From contig CM048755.1 of NCBI GenBank assembly GCA_026315105.1, positions 216,120,333 to 216,184,332 of the forward strand: 64,000 nucleotides of DNA, in the 5' to 3' direction. The notes under the pieces are model-generated. The model was given only the letters and a program-made list of their open reading frames with translations. It was not told the origin of the DNA and ran no database searches. Positions 32,390 to 43,363 of the stretch are shown here, in pieces. Source of the stretch: Locusta migratoria. Its lineage: Eukaryota; Arthropoda; Insecta; Orthoptera; Acrididae. A program made the translations under genes and the position numbers. The number at the start of each line of letters is the position of its first letter. Position 1 is the first letter of the stretch.

Positions 32390-34095
32390 ATTTGAACAAA
32401 ATATGCTACTGTAAATTTTACATCCTCAGACTGTGCAGCTACAGGTCAGCAGATGAGCATGTCTCTACCTTTAATGCGGCTGTTCAGCTCACCATAGAAA
32501 TTCACTTATAAAAATTATTAAATTCAAAATATTTCATGAATGCATTACTCTTTCATATTATTTTATGAATGTAGTATTCAAGACAAGTCTCATCCCAAAA
32601 ACCTTCATAAATGACAACAAAAGACCCCAGCTGTCAAGGTCAGAAACATTAGAACTTTTCATATAATCAGAGCCAAAATGTATAGTCAAGTTTGGTACAC
32701 AAAAGTCATAATCAAAGTTAATATACAATGTGTCAGTTCAGTTAAATAATCATGATCAAATTTTAAATGACAGGTACCCCTTAAAGTTCCTTACGCAAAG
32801 ATTATTTAACCACCCACTTTATAAATAAATTTGTATAAGAATGTTACTAAAATAAAAATTACAATCAATATATAAAATTCAGCAATTAATTTGAATAATG
32901 TCATGAAATCATCTAATAATAAAAATATCTATTGCTCATACAATTCAAAAACATTTCATGATTATGGTGTCAATTTGTTATATGGTTTATACTACAGATT
33001 TAGTGAAACACCAAACATTAGTAACAGAAGCATGTAACATACAAGTAATTCAGATTAATCAAACAAGAGACTGTGTGTAACATGGAAGTACTATTTTACC
33101 AAAAGTGTAACATTACAGACCATTAATTTTAAATGTGCCCAAAGATTCCTTGGATATCTTACATAAAGTATTTTGGAAAGCAAAAACATCATCACATTAG
33201 AAACTTTAACAGTTTACACAATAAACATTTCACAACTATAGCCTATGTCATCAGAAGATCTTGTGGGCTATGCAACTATTTTGATTTAGTATGAACAATA
33301 CAGTCAGCTGTTATATCAATTCAAGGCTTTAAAAAAAATAGTGTCTACTAATGACTATTAAAAGACTTTTATGGCTGACATATAATATCAGAAAATTTTC
33401 ATATTAGTTAATCATAAAAACTGTGTGAGACCAGAAAAATACCATCTTATCCAAAAATTTTCATTACATACAGTTAATCTTGATTATGTCATCGAGGGTC
33501 CCAAAATGTTTTGCACAAAGTACTTCAGAAACAATACTACCATCACAGAAACCATCAGTTTAAGCAATAAACATTCTTATAGTTTTCAGAAATAATGTGA
33601 AAGCACATCTGGATGCATAGTATGTAGTATGCCACTTATACCAAGAAACATAATGCGTAGAAAAATATGAAAAAGAGCTTAGCTTACTGAATGATATTGT
33701 AGTCAATTTCTTGAAAATATAATTCATTATGTTTCTTATACTAGGTAACTTTGAATAGCAGTCATAGCAATTGCATAGAATGTTGTTTTACAATGTACAC
33801 AGGCCTACTGTCAGTGAATATTTTAAACTTACACATTAACATTTACCAAAACTTCAAAAGAATCAACATATGTCAAATAGATTACTAAATGTTTATGAAT
33901 TAAAGACAAAAAATACTGTACATTTGTGCTTAAAGCAAATTACATTAATTAAAATTCCTGAGCTTGCTTGGGATTGTGTTTCAATTATTAGAGATCCCAT
34001 ACCAACAATCATTTGCCTATTTCTTTTTATTTTACGATGTTTCTACCACTCTGGATACAATTTTTCCCAGCTCCATTCTAGCTTTTCCACATAAA
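32390..34095. other. AT-rich DNA, nothing recognised
   Basis: About 1.7 kb of very A/T-rich sequence without a supported gene, element end or strong simple repeat. Confidence 0.5.
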
Positions 34096-34675
34096 GTAAT
34101 TATTTACTATATTTCTGACTTACTGTTTCCCTTTCAAAAGTCAAATCAGGTAAGTTACAGTCAATTTTAGTTAAGACAATACCACTCAAGTTTACATTTT
34201 CAGGATTATTTTTAAGACACAACATAGTTTGATCAACATTTTCCCTAGCTTCAACATTCTCATCACAAACATTTCTAAACCCTTCATCAATAGCATTAAG
34301 ATTCCTATTTTCAACATTTACATCTTCAATATCCTTCTTAGTACACAATTTATCTGCTTCATTACTCCTTTTCACAAAATCCCTACTTTCAACATTGTCA
34401 AGTAAAGTATTATCATTACAAAGCATAATATCATAATAATAATAAACATCAACATTTTCATATATAGTTCCATTATCATTTGTAACATTCTCATATTCAG
34501 AACTATTATTACAAACCATATTGCTTTCATCATTATGAACTTCAACATTGTCATTCTCAATACATTGTTCTCTACACAATTCAACAGATACATCATTACT
34601 GTCAACATAATCCTTATCATCCGAGTTACTACTTCCAAATTCAAAAATGTCATCAACAGTTTTACCATATATGGA

Positions 34676-34912
34676 CCGTGTTATGCACCACAAGACCAAG
34701 CGCCGTTACTTTATATTTCTGACGTAAGCGCAATTAGTGCTGTTTAGTAGTTATTCACTGTGAGATTTCACTACTAACTGAAAGAACACGAACCCTTCTT
34801 TGGTACAAAAAGTTGAGAAACATTCATAAATAAATATATTTTAAGAACATGTAAAATTTAGGTTCCATTATGTCAGTTATGACATATGGTGCTTGGACTA
34901 GTGATGCATAAT
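34676..34912. mobile_element. Possible MITE with imperfect inverted ends
   Basis: The ends read TGTTATGCACCACAAGACCA and, in reverse complement, TATTATGCATCACTAGTCCA, so they are similar inverted repeats of about 28 bp (AAGCGCC / AAGCACC follow). The coding-like minus-strand text on both sides seems to be divided by it. No clear target duplication can be fixed, since the flanks themselves are near-palindromic (TATGGAC...GTCCATA). Confidence 0.5.
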
Positions 34913-35484
34913 ACCGTCCATATAGCATTTTCGTTTACTGTAGATAAATTTTTACGCACATCACTAGATACCTCACTTATGTCAACATGAACATTATCCT
35001 TTGCCTCAATAATAAATGTGTCACACTCAGGTAAAATGTTATGGCTTTCAGTGGCATGCGCAAAGTCTAAGTTACCATTATCAGATTCAGATACAAATAC
35101 ATGATCATTTAGATTTTATTTCTTTATTAGCATGTCTGTATTTTCTGTTTCCTTAAAATGTGTATTACCATACTTATTGTCTCTGTTTCTTTGCCACCCC
35201 CACTTCATTTATAACTGTAATTAGACCTTTGCCTTTCAACAAGTTTGTCAATTTTGTACACAAAATGTAAAAATACATCTACTGTATATCATTATCTGGT
35301 GCATGTATTAATTCCCATTGTAAATATCTTGGTAGCCTATTTTTTAACGCATGAATTTGTCCTAATATCTAAGGGACTCTGTAAATGTATTAGTTTCTTT
35401 AACTCTTTTTTTTTTAATTTTTTTTAATGAAAATTAAACAATCCTCACTTTTAACACTGTGTTGGTCACTTTCTGACCAGAATT

Positions 35485-35488
<4 letters not shown>

Positions 35489-35518
<30 letters not shown>
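35489..35518. repeat. Poly-A tract
   Basis: A run of 30 A; on the minus strand a poly-T that adds a poly-Phe stretch to an open frame. Confidence 0.96.
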
Positions 35519-35520
<2 letters not shown>

Positions 35521-35633
35521 ACCTCGTTTTATATTCATTATAATTTGTCCAAAGTTTTCTGTTTTGATTAGCCCAACTTAATGCCTTACCATTTAAGTGA
35601 TACTTAACATACTTTCTTATCAACATCAGTAAT

Positions 35634-35675
35634 CAGAATGAAACTTTCACTCTGCAGCGGAGTGTGCGCTGATAT
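35634..35675. mobile_element. 42-bp terminal piece of the tRNA-derived SINE with its own target duplication
   Basis: The 42 bp (CAGAATGAAACTTTCACTCT through GTGCGCTGATAT) equal the terminal segment of the SINE units at 11178, 47690 and 61038. AACATCAGTAAT occurs on both sides (35622-35633 and 35676-35687). It is therefore a complete insertion event of only 42 bp and not a decayed longer copy. Confidence 0.9.
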
Positions 35676-36387
35676 AACATCAGTAATATTTTCCAATGAA
35701 ATTATTTTCGCAGCTTAAAATAAAATCTACAGGGTGCAAATCATTTTCTGGAAATTACAGGAATTTTTGACATAAACGAATATAAGAATGACATTTGTTA
35801 CAAAATAATTGTTCACAAAATCACCTGATGATAAAGTTTTAACCTTTTCCCTATTAACTTACTAAAGTCTACATTTTCAATTGTCTGTCCTGCTGATTCT
35901 ACTTTATGACAACTCGTATAGCTATCATTTATTAGGCCTAACCCTGTGTTCATATTTTCACTGTGTATTTTCAAAACAGTATCTTCACACAAAACTTTAA
36001 GTTCATCTATTAGTTCATCTTTAATTAGATTTGTTGGGCTGTTAACTTTCTTAATAAATTATTTTCCATTTTGTTATGCACTGGTGTGGTTTATGATGTG
36101 GGTTCCTGTAGTCATGTCCTAGTTCATGAACCATGGGCAACGTAGGAGTGGCCAAGTAAGTGGTCCTGACAGTTGCGATACCAGTTACTTTGGAATAAGG
36201 TTGGGCATATTGGACGTATTCTGAGTCGTAGCCACCTTTGTGCTCAGACGTCAAAGACTACCAAATCCACCGGTTACTCCCTCAACCGTTACGGGGAAAA
36301 CCCAGTGGGGTCCTGGGCAAGTAAGGCTAGCAACCTCTAATTGACAGACCAGGGTCTCCTCCGACACGACTTGGCAAACGATATGGA

Positions 36388-39300
36388 ATGAGATGGGGAG
36401 CTATTAACATCAATGGGGATTGCACTGGGAAGAAGGTAGAGCTGGCCGAGGCTTCAAGTAAGATGGGGTTAGATGTTTTAGCTGTTAGTGACATTAGAGT
36501 AACGGGGAGAGAAAGAGGACGAAGTCGGAGTATACAAGGTCTACCTGTCAGGAGTCAAAGTAGGGAGATCACAGTGGGGTGTAGGGTTTTACATCAGGAA
36601 AGCAATCGAACCTAGCATAATTGCAAAAAGGTATGTAAATGAACTACTGATGTTGGTAGATTTGGCCATCTCCGGCAAGAAAATTAAGATTGTGGCAGTG
36701 TAGTCACCCTGTGAAGGGACAAATAAAGATGAGATGGACAGATTTTATAACACACTTAGTGATGTAGTTGTTAGAGTGGATAAGGATAGTATTTTAGTCA
36801 TGGGTGATTTCAACGCCAGGATAGGAAATCGAACGGAAGGTTATGAAAAGGTTATGGGTAACTTTGGAGAGGACATGGAGTCCAACAAGAACGGAAAACA
36901 GCTCTTGGATTTCTGTTCCAGTATGGGCTTAGTTATCAAAAACTCCTTTAAGCATAAGGACATTCACCACTATACTTAGGAAGGAAGGGGGACCAGATCT
37001 GTCATTGACTATATAATAACAGACCAGAAATACAGGAAGACAGTCAAGGACACACGTGTTTTCAGGGGGTTCTTTGATGATACTGATCATTATTTAATCT
37101 GCAGTGAAATTGGTTTTGTGAGGCCAAAAGAGCAGAAAGTCCAGTCCATGTGTAGAAGTATAAGAGTGGAGCAGCTTCAAGACGAGGAAATTAGGCACAA
37201 ATACATAACAATGATCTCGGAAAGGTACCAGTTAGTTGAATGTAATGATTTACAGTCACTGGAAGAGGAATGGTCAAGGTACAGGGACACACTACTGGAA
37301 GCAGCTAGAACTATAGTGTGTAAAGCCAGGAAGAAGCAGACACCTTGGTGGAATGACACAGTCAAGGCAGCCTGTAAAAAGAAAAAGAAGGCATATCAAA
37401 AATAGCTCCATACTAGAAATCAGGCAGACAGAGAAAGTTATGTTGAAGAAAGAAACAAAGCCAAACGGATAATTGCAGACTCCAAGCAGAAATCATGGGA
37501 AGACTTCGGAAATAAGTTAGAAGCTCTTGGTCAAGCTGCGGGAAAACCATTTTAGAGTGTAATTAGCAATCTTTGAAAGGGAGGGAAAAAGGAATTAACA
37601 AGTGTTTTGGACAGGTCAGGAAAGCTGCTAGTCAATCCTGTGGATGCCTTGAGCAGATGGAGGGAATATTTTGAAGAATTGCTCAATGTAGGTGAAACGT
37701 TCAATGATGTGTCAGATTTTCAGGTAGAATGGGATAGGAACGACGATGGAAACAGGATCTCATTTGAGGAAGTGGAGAAAATGGTCAGTAGATTACAGTG
37801 CAAAAAAGCGGCTGGGGTGGATGAAATTAAGCCGGAACTCATCAAATACAGTGGAATATCAGGTCTCAAATGGTTACACAGGATAAATGAGAAGGCGTGG
37901 GAATCGGGACAGGTTTTGTCTGACTGGACGAAAGCAGTAATAACGCCAATTTTCAAACATGGAAACAGAAAAGATAGTAACAGCTATCGAGGTATCTCTT
38001 TAATTAGCATTGTAGGCAAAATATTCTCAGGTGCGAGTATTAATTGAGGACAAGTTAGATGAAAATCAGTGTGGGTTTAGGCCTCTTAGAGGCTGTCAGG
38101 ACCAGATCTTTAGCTTATGGCAGGTAATGGAAAAGTGCTATGAGTGGAACAGGGAATTGTATCTATGTTTCATAGATCTAGAAAATGCTTATGATTGTGT
38201 TCCTAGGAGGAAGCTACTGTCAGTTCTACAAGATTATGGTATAGGAGGCATACTTCTGGAGGCAATTACGTAGACTGTCAGGTAGCAGTTAGAGTAGATG
38301 GCAAATTAAGCTCATGGTTCAGGGTAGTTTAAGGGTAAGACAAAGCTGTAACCTGTCACCACTGTTCATACTATTCATGGATCATATGTTGAAAACAGTA
38401 GACTGGCAGGGTGGTCTAACGACAACCATCTCTTTTGGAATGTGGATTTAACTGTTTAAATTAAAGTTTCCTAAATACTGGATACATATTTCATTTCAAC
38501 AGTCTTATAGCAATCCACTTCACTTTAGATGGGAAAGATCGATCATAAATATTTTACTTATCTTGGTTCTTGAAGATGGACATCTGCATTGTTGTTGCTC
38601 AGCATTCAGCAAAATAGTAGAACATGCTTCATGAGATTCAATTAAATATTCACAGACATTCTTGATGATAGTTCCATTATGATGGAAATAAATTTATTTA
38701 GTTGTGCAACATTATAATGTTAGAAACATTTAGCCTCAGATAACATAAATGTTTACAGCTTTGTGATACCAAACGAGTGCTAGAGCATGGCTCGCACTCA
38801 AACTTTTGCAGCATAACCGCGTAATAAGGCTAATGACAATGTTTCATAATTCACAATTAACCAATATTCTTTTACATTAAATATGCAAAAATACAGAAAT
38901 TAAAATATTACATTTAAGCTTTAACTATTGGTCTCAATGCTAGTCCATGTTTCATGAAATTTGTATTTAATGTCGTACAAAAATTTAAAGTCATCCTTTG
39001 ACTAGTGTTTACAGTGCTCAAATTATTTACATTATTTGTGTTTTCGAAGTGAACACATATTTGTTTTGCCAATATTGTGTAGGCGTACTATTATTGTGAC
39101 ATGAAATTTTAATGTATTTCAGTTTGCGGTCTAATTTTTTATTAATACGGATTTGTATATGGTTGTCATAGTTTTGTTAATTTCGAAGACAGTTTCTTAG
39201 TACCAAATGGATTATTAATTTTAGTGCATGGAAAAATGATCAGTATTTAATTTAGGATCCAGTGATATATATAACATGGTCTGCCCTAATTTATTTAAAC

Positions 39301-40042
39301 AAAAGGTATATATGTAATCATGTTGTGCAATAGTTATAACATGTAATATTGTTGTTTTTATACAAATTAGTATCTTTATAGGTTCAGCAATTTCTGAAAC
39401 TAATTGTAATGCATTTATAATGTTTGCAGCTATTATTTACGAAAGTATTAAAAATTGAAAGTTATGTAAAAGAACAGCCAAAGTTATGTTTAAATTTACA
39501 TACTGTTTCTTAAAAGCATTTTACTAATAGTATGTTAAACTGAACGTGAAAATGTGATATTATACATGTCCGGTAGCAAAGTTTTATTTTAGGTGTATGA
39601 TATTTCGTGTTTGTAATGTTGGCAACAGATTTTTTGTCAGGAGCGTGCAACATAGCAGAAACGTTAAAGCGGGATCAAAATAGGTGAAAACAAAATAAGC
39701 AGTCTCGCATATGCGGATGACTTAGTTGTAATGGCCGATTCGATTGAAAGGTGGCAAACTAATATTTCAGAGCTCGGTCAGAGGTGCAAGGATTAAGATG
39801 TGAAGATCAGCATCTCCAAAACGAAAGTAATGTCTGTGGGAAAGAGATTTAAACAGATAGTGCCAAATAGGCACTACCTGTTAGTACAGGTAGACAGTTT
39901 CAAGTACCTGGGATGTATTTTCTCACAGTATGGCAACATAGTAGAAGAACTGGAATTGAGGAGCAGCGAAGCTAATGCAGTGAGTGCTCAGCTAAGATCT
40001 ACTCTCGTCTGCAAGAAGGAAGTCAGAGCCGTGCACTGCTAA
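36388..40042 (+). pseudogene. RTE-like ORF: endonuclease and reverse transcriptase, many breaks
   Basis: The segments in order are: an endonuclease start (36388-36615), VMGDFNARIGNRTEG and FCSSMGLVIKNSF (36734-36979), a linker with TPWWNDTVKAACKKKKKAY (37118-37405), an RT N-terminus with RWREYFEELLN, CKKAAGVDEIKPELIK and SNSYRGISLISIVGKIF (37607-38030), NQCGFRPLRGCQDQIFSL and CFIDLENAYDCVPR (38050-38215), then after the insert ISSLAYADDLVVMADS (39690-39745) and VDSFKYLGCIFSQYGN (39890-39945). Stops such as TAG at 36977-36979 and several frame changes make it non-functional. The catalytic YADD survives. Confidence 0.8.
38411..39655. other. Unclassified 1.2-kb insert inside the RT gene
   Basis: The RT text stops after HMLKTVDWQG (about 38405) and resumes with KIGENKISSLAYADD (about 39665). 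The DNA between is A/T-rich, non-coding on both strands and matches nothing else that I noticed in the window. The ends show no clear inverted repeat or poly-A tail; the break points are approximate. Confidence 0.6.
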
Positions 40043-41246
40043 CGTAGTCTTGGTACTATCTTTTGACCAAATTTGTTGTATGGGAGTGAAAGTTGGTAGA
40101 GGTTATAGATATGAAAGTAGCAAGAATGATTGCAGGTACTAATAGATAGGAACAATGGCAGGAGGGTGTCCATAATGAGGAAATCAAAGAAAAACTTGGA
40201 ATGAACACCATAGATGGGGCAGTTAGAGTGAACAGACTGAGATGGTGGAGTCATGTTACACACATTGGAGAAGCAAGGTTACCTAAAAGACTCATGAGCT
40301 CGGCAGCGGAGGGTAAGATCAAGAGTTAGATCAAGAAGAAAGTACTTCGATTCGGTGCAGAATGATTTGGAAGTAACAGGCATAACATCAGACGAGGCAT
40401 CAATGTTAGCATTGAACAGGGGATCATAGATGAATTTTATTAGAGGTACTGTGCTCCAGACTGAATGCTGAAAGCCATAATCAGTCTCTAATGATGATTA
40501 AGCACTGATTGTAGCATGTCCTAAGCAAAATCCCCTTCTACATTAGACGCTTTAATGTTTTCTTTGTCCTTATCCATATCAAATTAACTGTACACACTTA
40601 AAAAAAAATCAAAGTTTAACTTACATTTTTCGCCGTCCAGTCCATTTCAACTTCAAACATACCATAATTTTTGTCTTACTTCAGTGTCCTTTTATTTCTT
40701 TCATTATAGATGTTCATTCTGTTCTGAAATCCATGCCAGTTATATTTATTAAGACTTCATCCATAAAGCGGGTGTACATGTGTCGTTTCTTTTCATCTTG
40801 CTTCTTCGTTATTTCTGAAACATTGTCACCTTTGTAGGTTTCCAAAAATTGGCAGTTTTTCCCAGAGTCGAGGCACCATGTATAATAGTTTTTTTTATAT
40901 ATAATATTCTACTATTACACTAAAGCCACATTTTCTATACATCACCTTGTGTCAGTCGTTCAGTGGTAGATCTTGTTTTAATAGCTCGCCTGTATCCAAA
41001 TCATTGTAACAACATTAGGATGATGGATTCTTAGGTGTCAAGTAAACTACCAATATGACAAGTTTCATTTTATGTATTTTTATTTAATCTTGATAAGCAC
41101 ATAAACAGAAGTCATACATAAGGACTGACTGTGTTCTACATAGTGACAAACTTATTACTTCTCTCTGTTCTACATATTGACTGCTGAAGTAATACTCATA
41201 CTGATGCTGGCTTAATACTGATCGCGTTCGCGCCAATTCGTGCCTA

Positions 41247-41257
41247 TTAATACATAC
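41247..41257. repeat. Left target duplication of TIR element
   Basis: TTAATACATAC, repeated at 41698-41708 and single at the empty site 24599-24609. Confidence 0.9.
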
Positions 41258-41321
41258 ATATAAAAAAATAGATTAAGTCTACTTACCAGGCGAAGGAGCA
41301 CAGGCAGTGATAGTAACAAAT

Positions 41322-41373
<52 letters not shown>

Positions 41374-41697
41374 CTAGCTTTCGCAGCCTAGCTGCTTCGT
41401 CAGGCAGAAGGGAAGGAGAGGGGAAAAGGAAATGATGAGGGTTTTAAAGGAGTGGGTAAGGAGTCATTCCAATCCCGGGACAGGAAAGACTTACCTTGGG
41501 GGAAAAAAAGGAGGGTAAACAAATGCACACACACCCACACATTCACACAGACACAAGTACACCTAGGCATACGTCTGTGTTTATTTGTTACTATCACTGC
41601 CTGTGCTCCTTCGCCTGGTAAGGAGACTTCATCTATCTTTTTACATATATTTTTCCTGTTAGGAATTTTTTCCTCTATAATATTCATATCATAAATT
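41258..41697. mobile_element. CA-rich dispersed element, complete copy with 42-bp perfect terminal inverted repeats
   Basis: Positions 41283-41324 and 41580-41621 are exact reverse complements over 42 bp; the similarity continues outward, with mismatches, to the insertion ends. Inside are an (AC)n tract (41325-41369), the conserved core from 41371, and a short A/C-rich tract near 41526-41565. An 11-bp duplication and an empty paralogous site at 24599 fix the boundaries. There is no coding capacity, so it is non-autonomous. Long inverted ends with an 11-bp duplication would fit a Mutator-like MITE, but this is inference. Confidence 0.88.
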
Positions 41698-41708
41698 TTA
41701 ATACATAC
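41698..41708. repeat. Right target duplication of TIR element
   Basis: TTAATACATAC, identical to 41247-41257. Confidence 0.9.
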
Positions 41709-41973
41709 GTTGTTTTCTAGAACATTCTAGGACACGGAAGTGCAGTATTAATATATGTTTACATTATTTAAAATGATTAATTTAAGGTAGCTATGTGACC
41801 TTATGGTCAGCAAAGTATTACATTATGGTCAATACATTACAGAAGACGAGGTAGTGGCATTATAAAATGCTTATATAAGTATGGAATATTAGGTTACAAT
41901 ACCATGACCAAGTATGTTATCGTGCTTTGCATTAATCCAAACAAACGAGACTTTCCAGGCCAAATATATTACA

Positions 41974-42066
41974 AGAGGAAGGCAATGCCATACTACCTCC
42001 AAACAGGAGCATGCCTAGTAAAGCACTGTGATGTTCAAACCAATCTTCGGACTGTTGACTGCCTTT
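41974..42066 (+). mobile_element. 3' fragment of tRNA-like SINE (second family)
   Basis: GAGGAAGGCAA, CTACCTCCAAACAGGA and CAAACCAATCTTCGGA match the 3' third of the SINE at 28766-29083. Confidence 0.8.
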
Positions 42067-42141
42067 GCATCAGATGAGATAAGCATCAACGAAAGCTTGC
42101 TAAAGTAAATACAATCTCTTTAGATAAATTTAACTGTTCTG

Positions 42142-42354
42142 TATCAAGTGTGTGAATTCAAATGTCCCACCACACTAGTTGGCACTGTGGTACGAGTGTG
42201 AAAGTTCGCGAGCACCACCTGGCCAGCTGGTGGCGGGAGGACTGAAAGCAATATGCGGAACAGCAGTTCACATTCAGACTCGTAAGTGTGATGTGCTATT
42301 CTCATCTTGATAGTGTTGTGCATGTTTTTTATTGAGTATTCATGTTATTCCAAC
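42142..42354 (+). repeat. 5' LTR of the Gypsy-type element
   Basis: It begins TATCAAGTGTGTGAATTC and ends near TTATTCCAAC. It aligns along its whole length with 46247-46467, including GGTACGAGTGTGAAAGTTCG and TGGCGGGAGGACTG. Exact ends are uncertain by a few bases. Confidence 0.8.
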
Positions 42355-42411
42355 ATTTGGCAATGAGGATGGGATTTTTTTGCAATTATTAAGATACAAA
42401 CAACATTCAAG

Positions 42412-43360
42412 ATGTCAACATTAAAGCAAATTCTGCAAATCCTTGTCGAACAGCAAAAGTTGCTGGCCGACCAACTCACTGAACATTAGAAGTTTGTCAC
42501 AACGGCTCTACAACAGCTCCTCATGGCAACACAAAATGATCGCACATCGACATTGTCCATACCCACTCTTCCGCCATATGGGGAGACTGCAGAAGATTGG
42601 TCAGAATATGAGAAGCGGCTTCGACAACACTTCGTAGCTTTCGGCATTGTAGACGCAAATCTCTGTAAGTCACTGTTTCTTTCATGTATCTCTCCAAATG
42701 TCTATCAACTTCTGTCTCAATTAGCACCCCTCGAATAACCCTCTTCACTGTCATTTGATGAAATGTGCTCGCTTCTCATTTCATATCATATGAAGCAAAC
42801 ACACGTCATTGCATCGCGTGTAACATTTTATCAGTGTAAAAGGCAGGCCCATCAATCATACCCAGCATGGGCTACAGAACTGCAAGGCATTAGTAGAAAG
42901 TGCAAATTCATTACTACTATTCATAAAGAATCTTATGCCAATTCAATGCTCAGGGATGGAATTTGGAGGTCCGCTCCCAATAGGAAAGTTCGTCAGAAGG
43001 CTCCAATTAAATGACCCATCCTTATCTGACGTATTGGCCATAGCAGAATCTTTTGAAATTACTCACGCTGCAGGTGCGCAATTGGATGCTTGGGGTGACG
43101 TAGGGGAAGTCACGGCAGATAGGGCATCTGTTGATGCGCAAGGCAGTGTCGTGATCAAGGAAGTAGCAGCGGTGTACTCTCGCACACAACCTAAGCAAAG
43201 CAAGCAGCACACTAGTTTTAAACAGAAGCGATCACTTGCTGCCTTACCTTCTTGTCCCCGCTGTTTTTCCCAGCATTCATGAGATGATTGTCCCCAACAT
43301 TGGGCTACATGTCACAAATGTAAGAAAAAGAGTCACTTCTTTTGTGTTTGCTGATCTAAC
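42412..43360 (+). pseudogene. Gag remnant with damaged zinc knuckles
   Basis: From ATG 42412 the frame reads MSTLKQILQILVEQQ, passes a TAG at 42487-42489 and continues to PPYGETAEDWSEYEKRLRQHF, typical of Gypsy gag (…FxxxxEDWxxYxxRLxQyF). Another stop is at 42736-42738. Later segments are in shifted frames. Near 43250-43350 it reads CPRCFSQHS, then CPQHWATCHKCKKKSHFFCVC, a Gypsy-type double knuckle with one stop between. Confidence 0.75.
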
Positions 43361-43363
43361 CAA

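Larger units (their letters stand above)
34100..36060 (-). pseudogene. Unidentified antisense coding remnant, Asn/Asp/Glu-rich
   Basis: I do not recognise this protein. On the minus strand, 35990-35840 reads a plausible segment (IKDELIDELKVLCEDTVLKIHSENMN), 35626-35530 reads VKYHLNGKALSWANQNRKLWTNYNEYKTRW, 35110-34920 reads ESDNGNLDFAHATESHNILPECDTF and 34660-34100 is a 187-residue run rich in Asn, Asp, Glu and Val with repeated ENVD/NVE words. All are broken by insertions: poly-A at 35489-35518, a mini-SINE at 35634-35675 and a MITE-like block at 34676-34912. It may be the remains of a retroelement gag-like gene, but there is no diagnostic motif. Confidence 0.3.
36070..40499 (+). mobile_element. 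RTE-like LINE (+), second lineage, split by an insert
   Basis: It comprises a leader of about 310 bp, an endonuclease start at 36388 (GAININGDCTGKKVEL, DVLAVSDIRVTG), GDFNARIGNRTEGYEKV near 36800, the linker and the RT, and a 3' end GTGCTCCAGACTGAATGCTG followed by an AATGATGATTA tail at 40485-40500. The coding region is interrupted between about 38411 and 39655. It differs in wording from the RTE copies at 3190 and 51368, so it is a separate lineage. Confidence 0.8.
40879..41880 (+). repeat. Dispersed repeat, copy 2 (carries the TIR element)
   Basis: It is homologous to 24262-24881 on both sides of the 440-bp insertion at 41258-41697. Small indels, such as an extra ACATAGTGACAAACTTATTAC-type duplication near 41135-41160, distinguish the copies. 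Confidence 0.85.
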
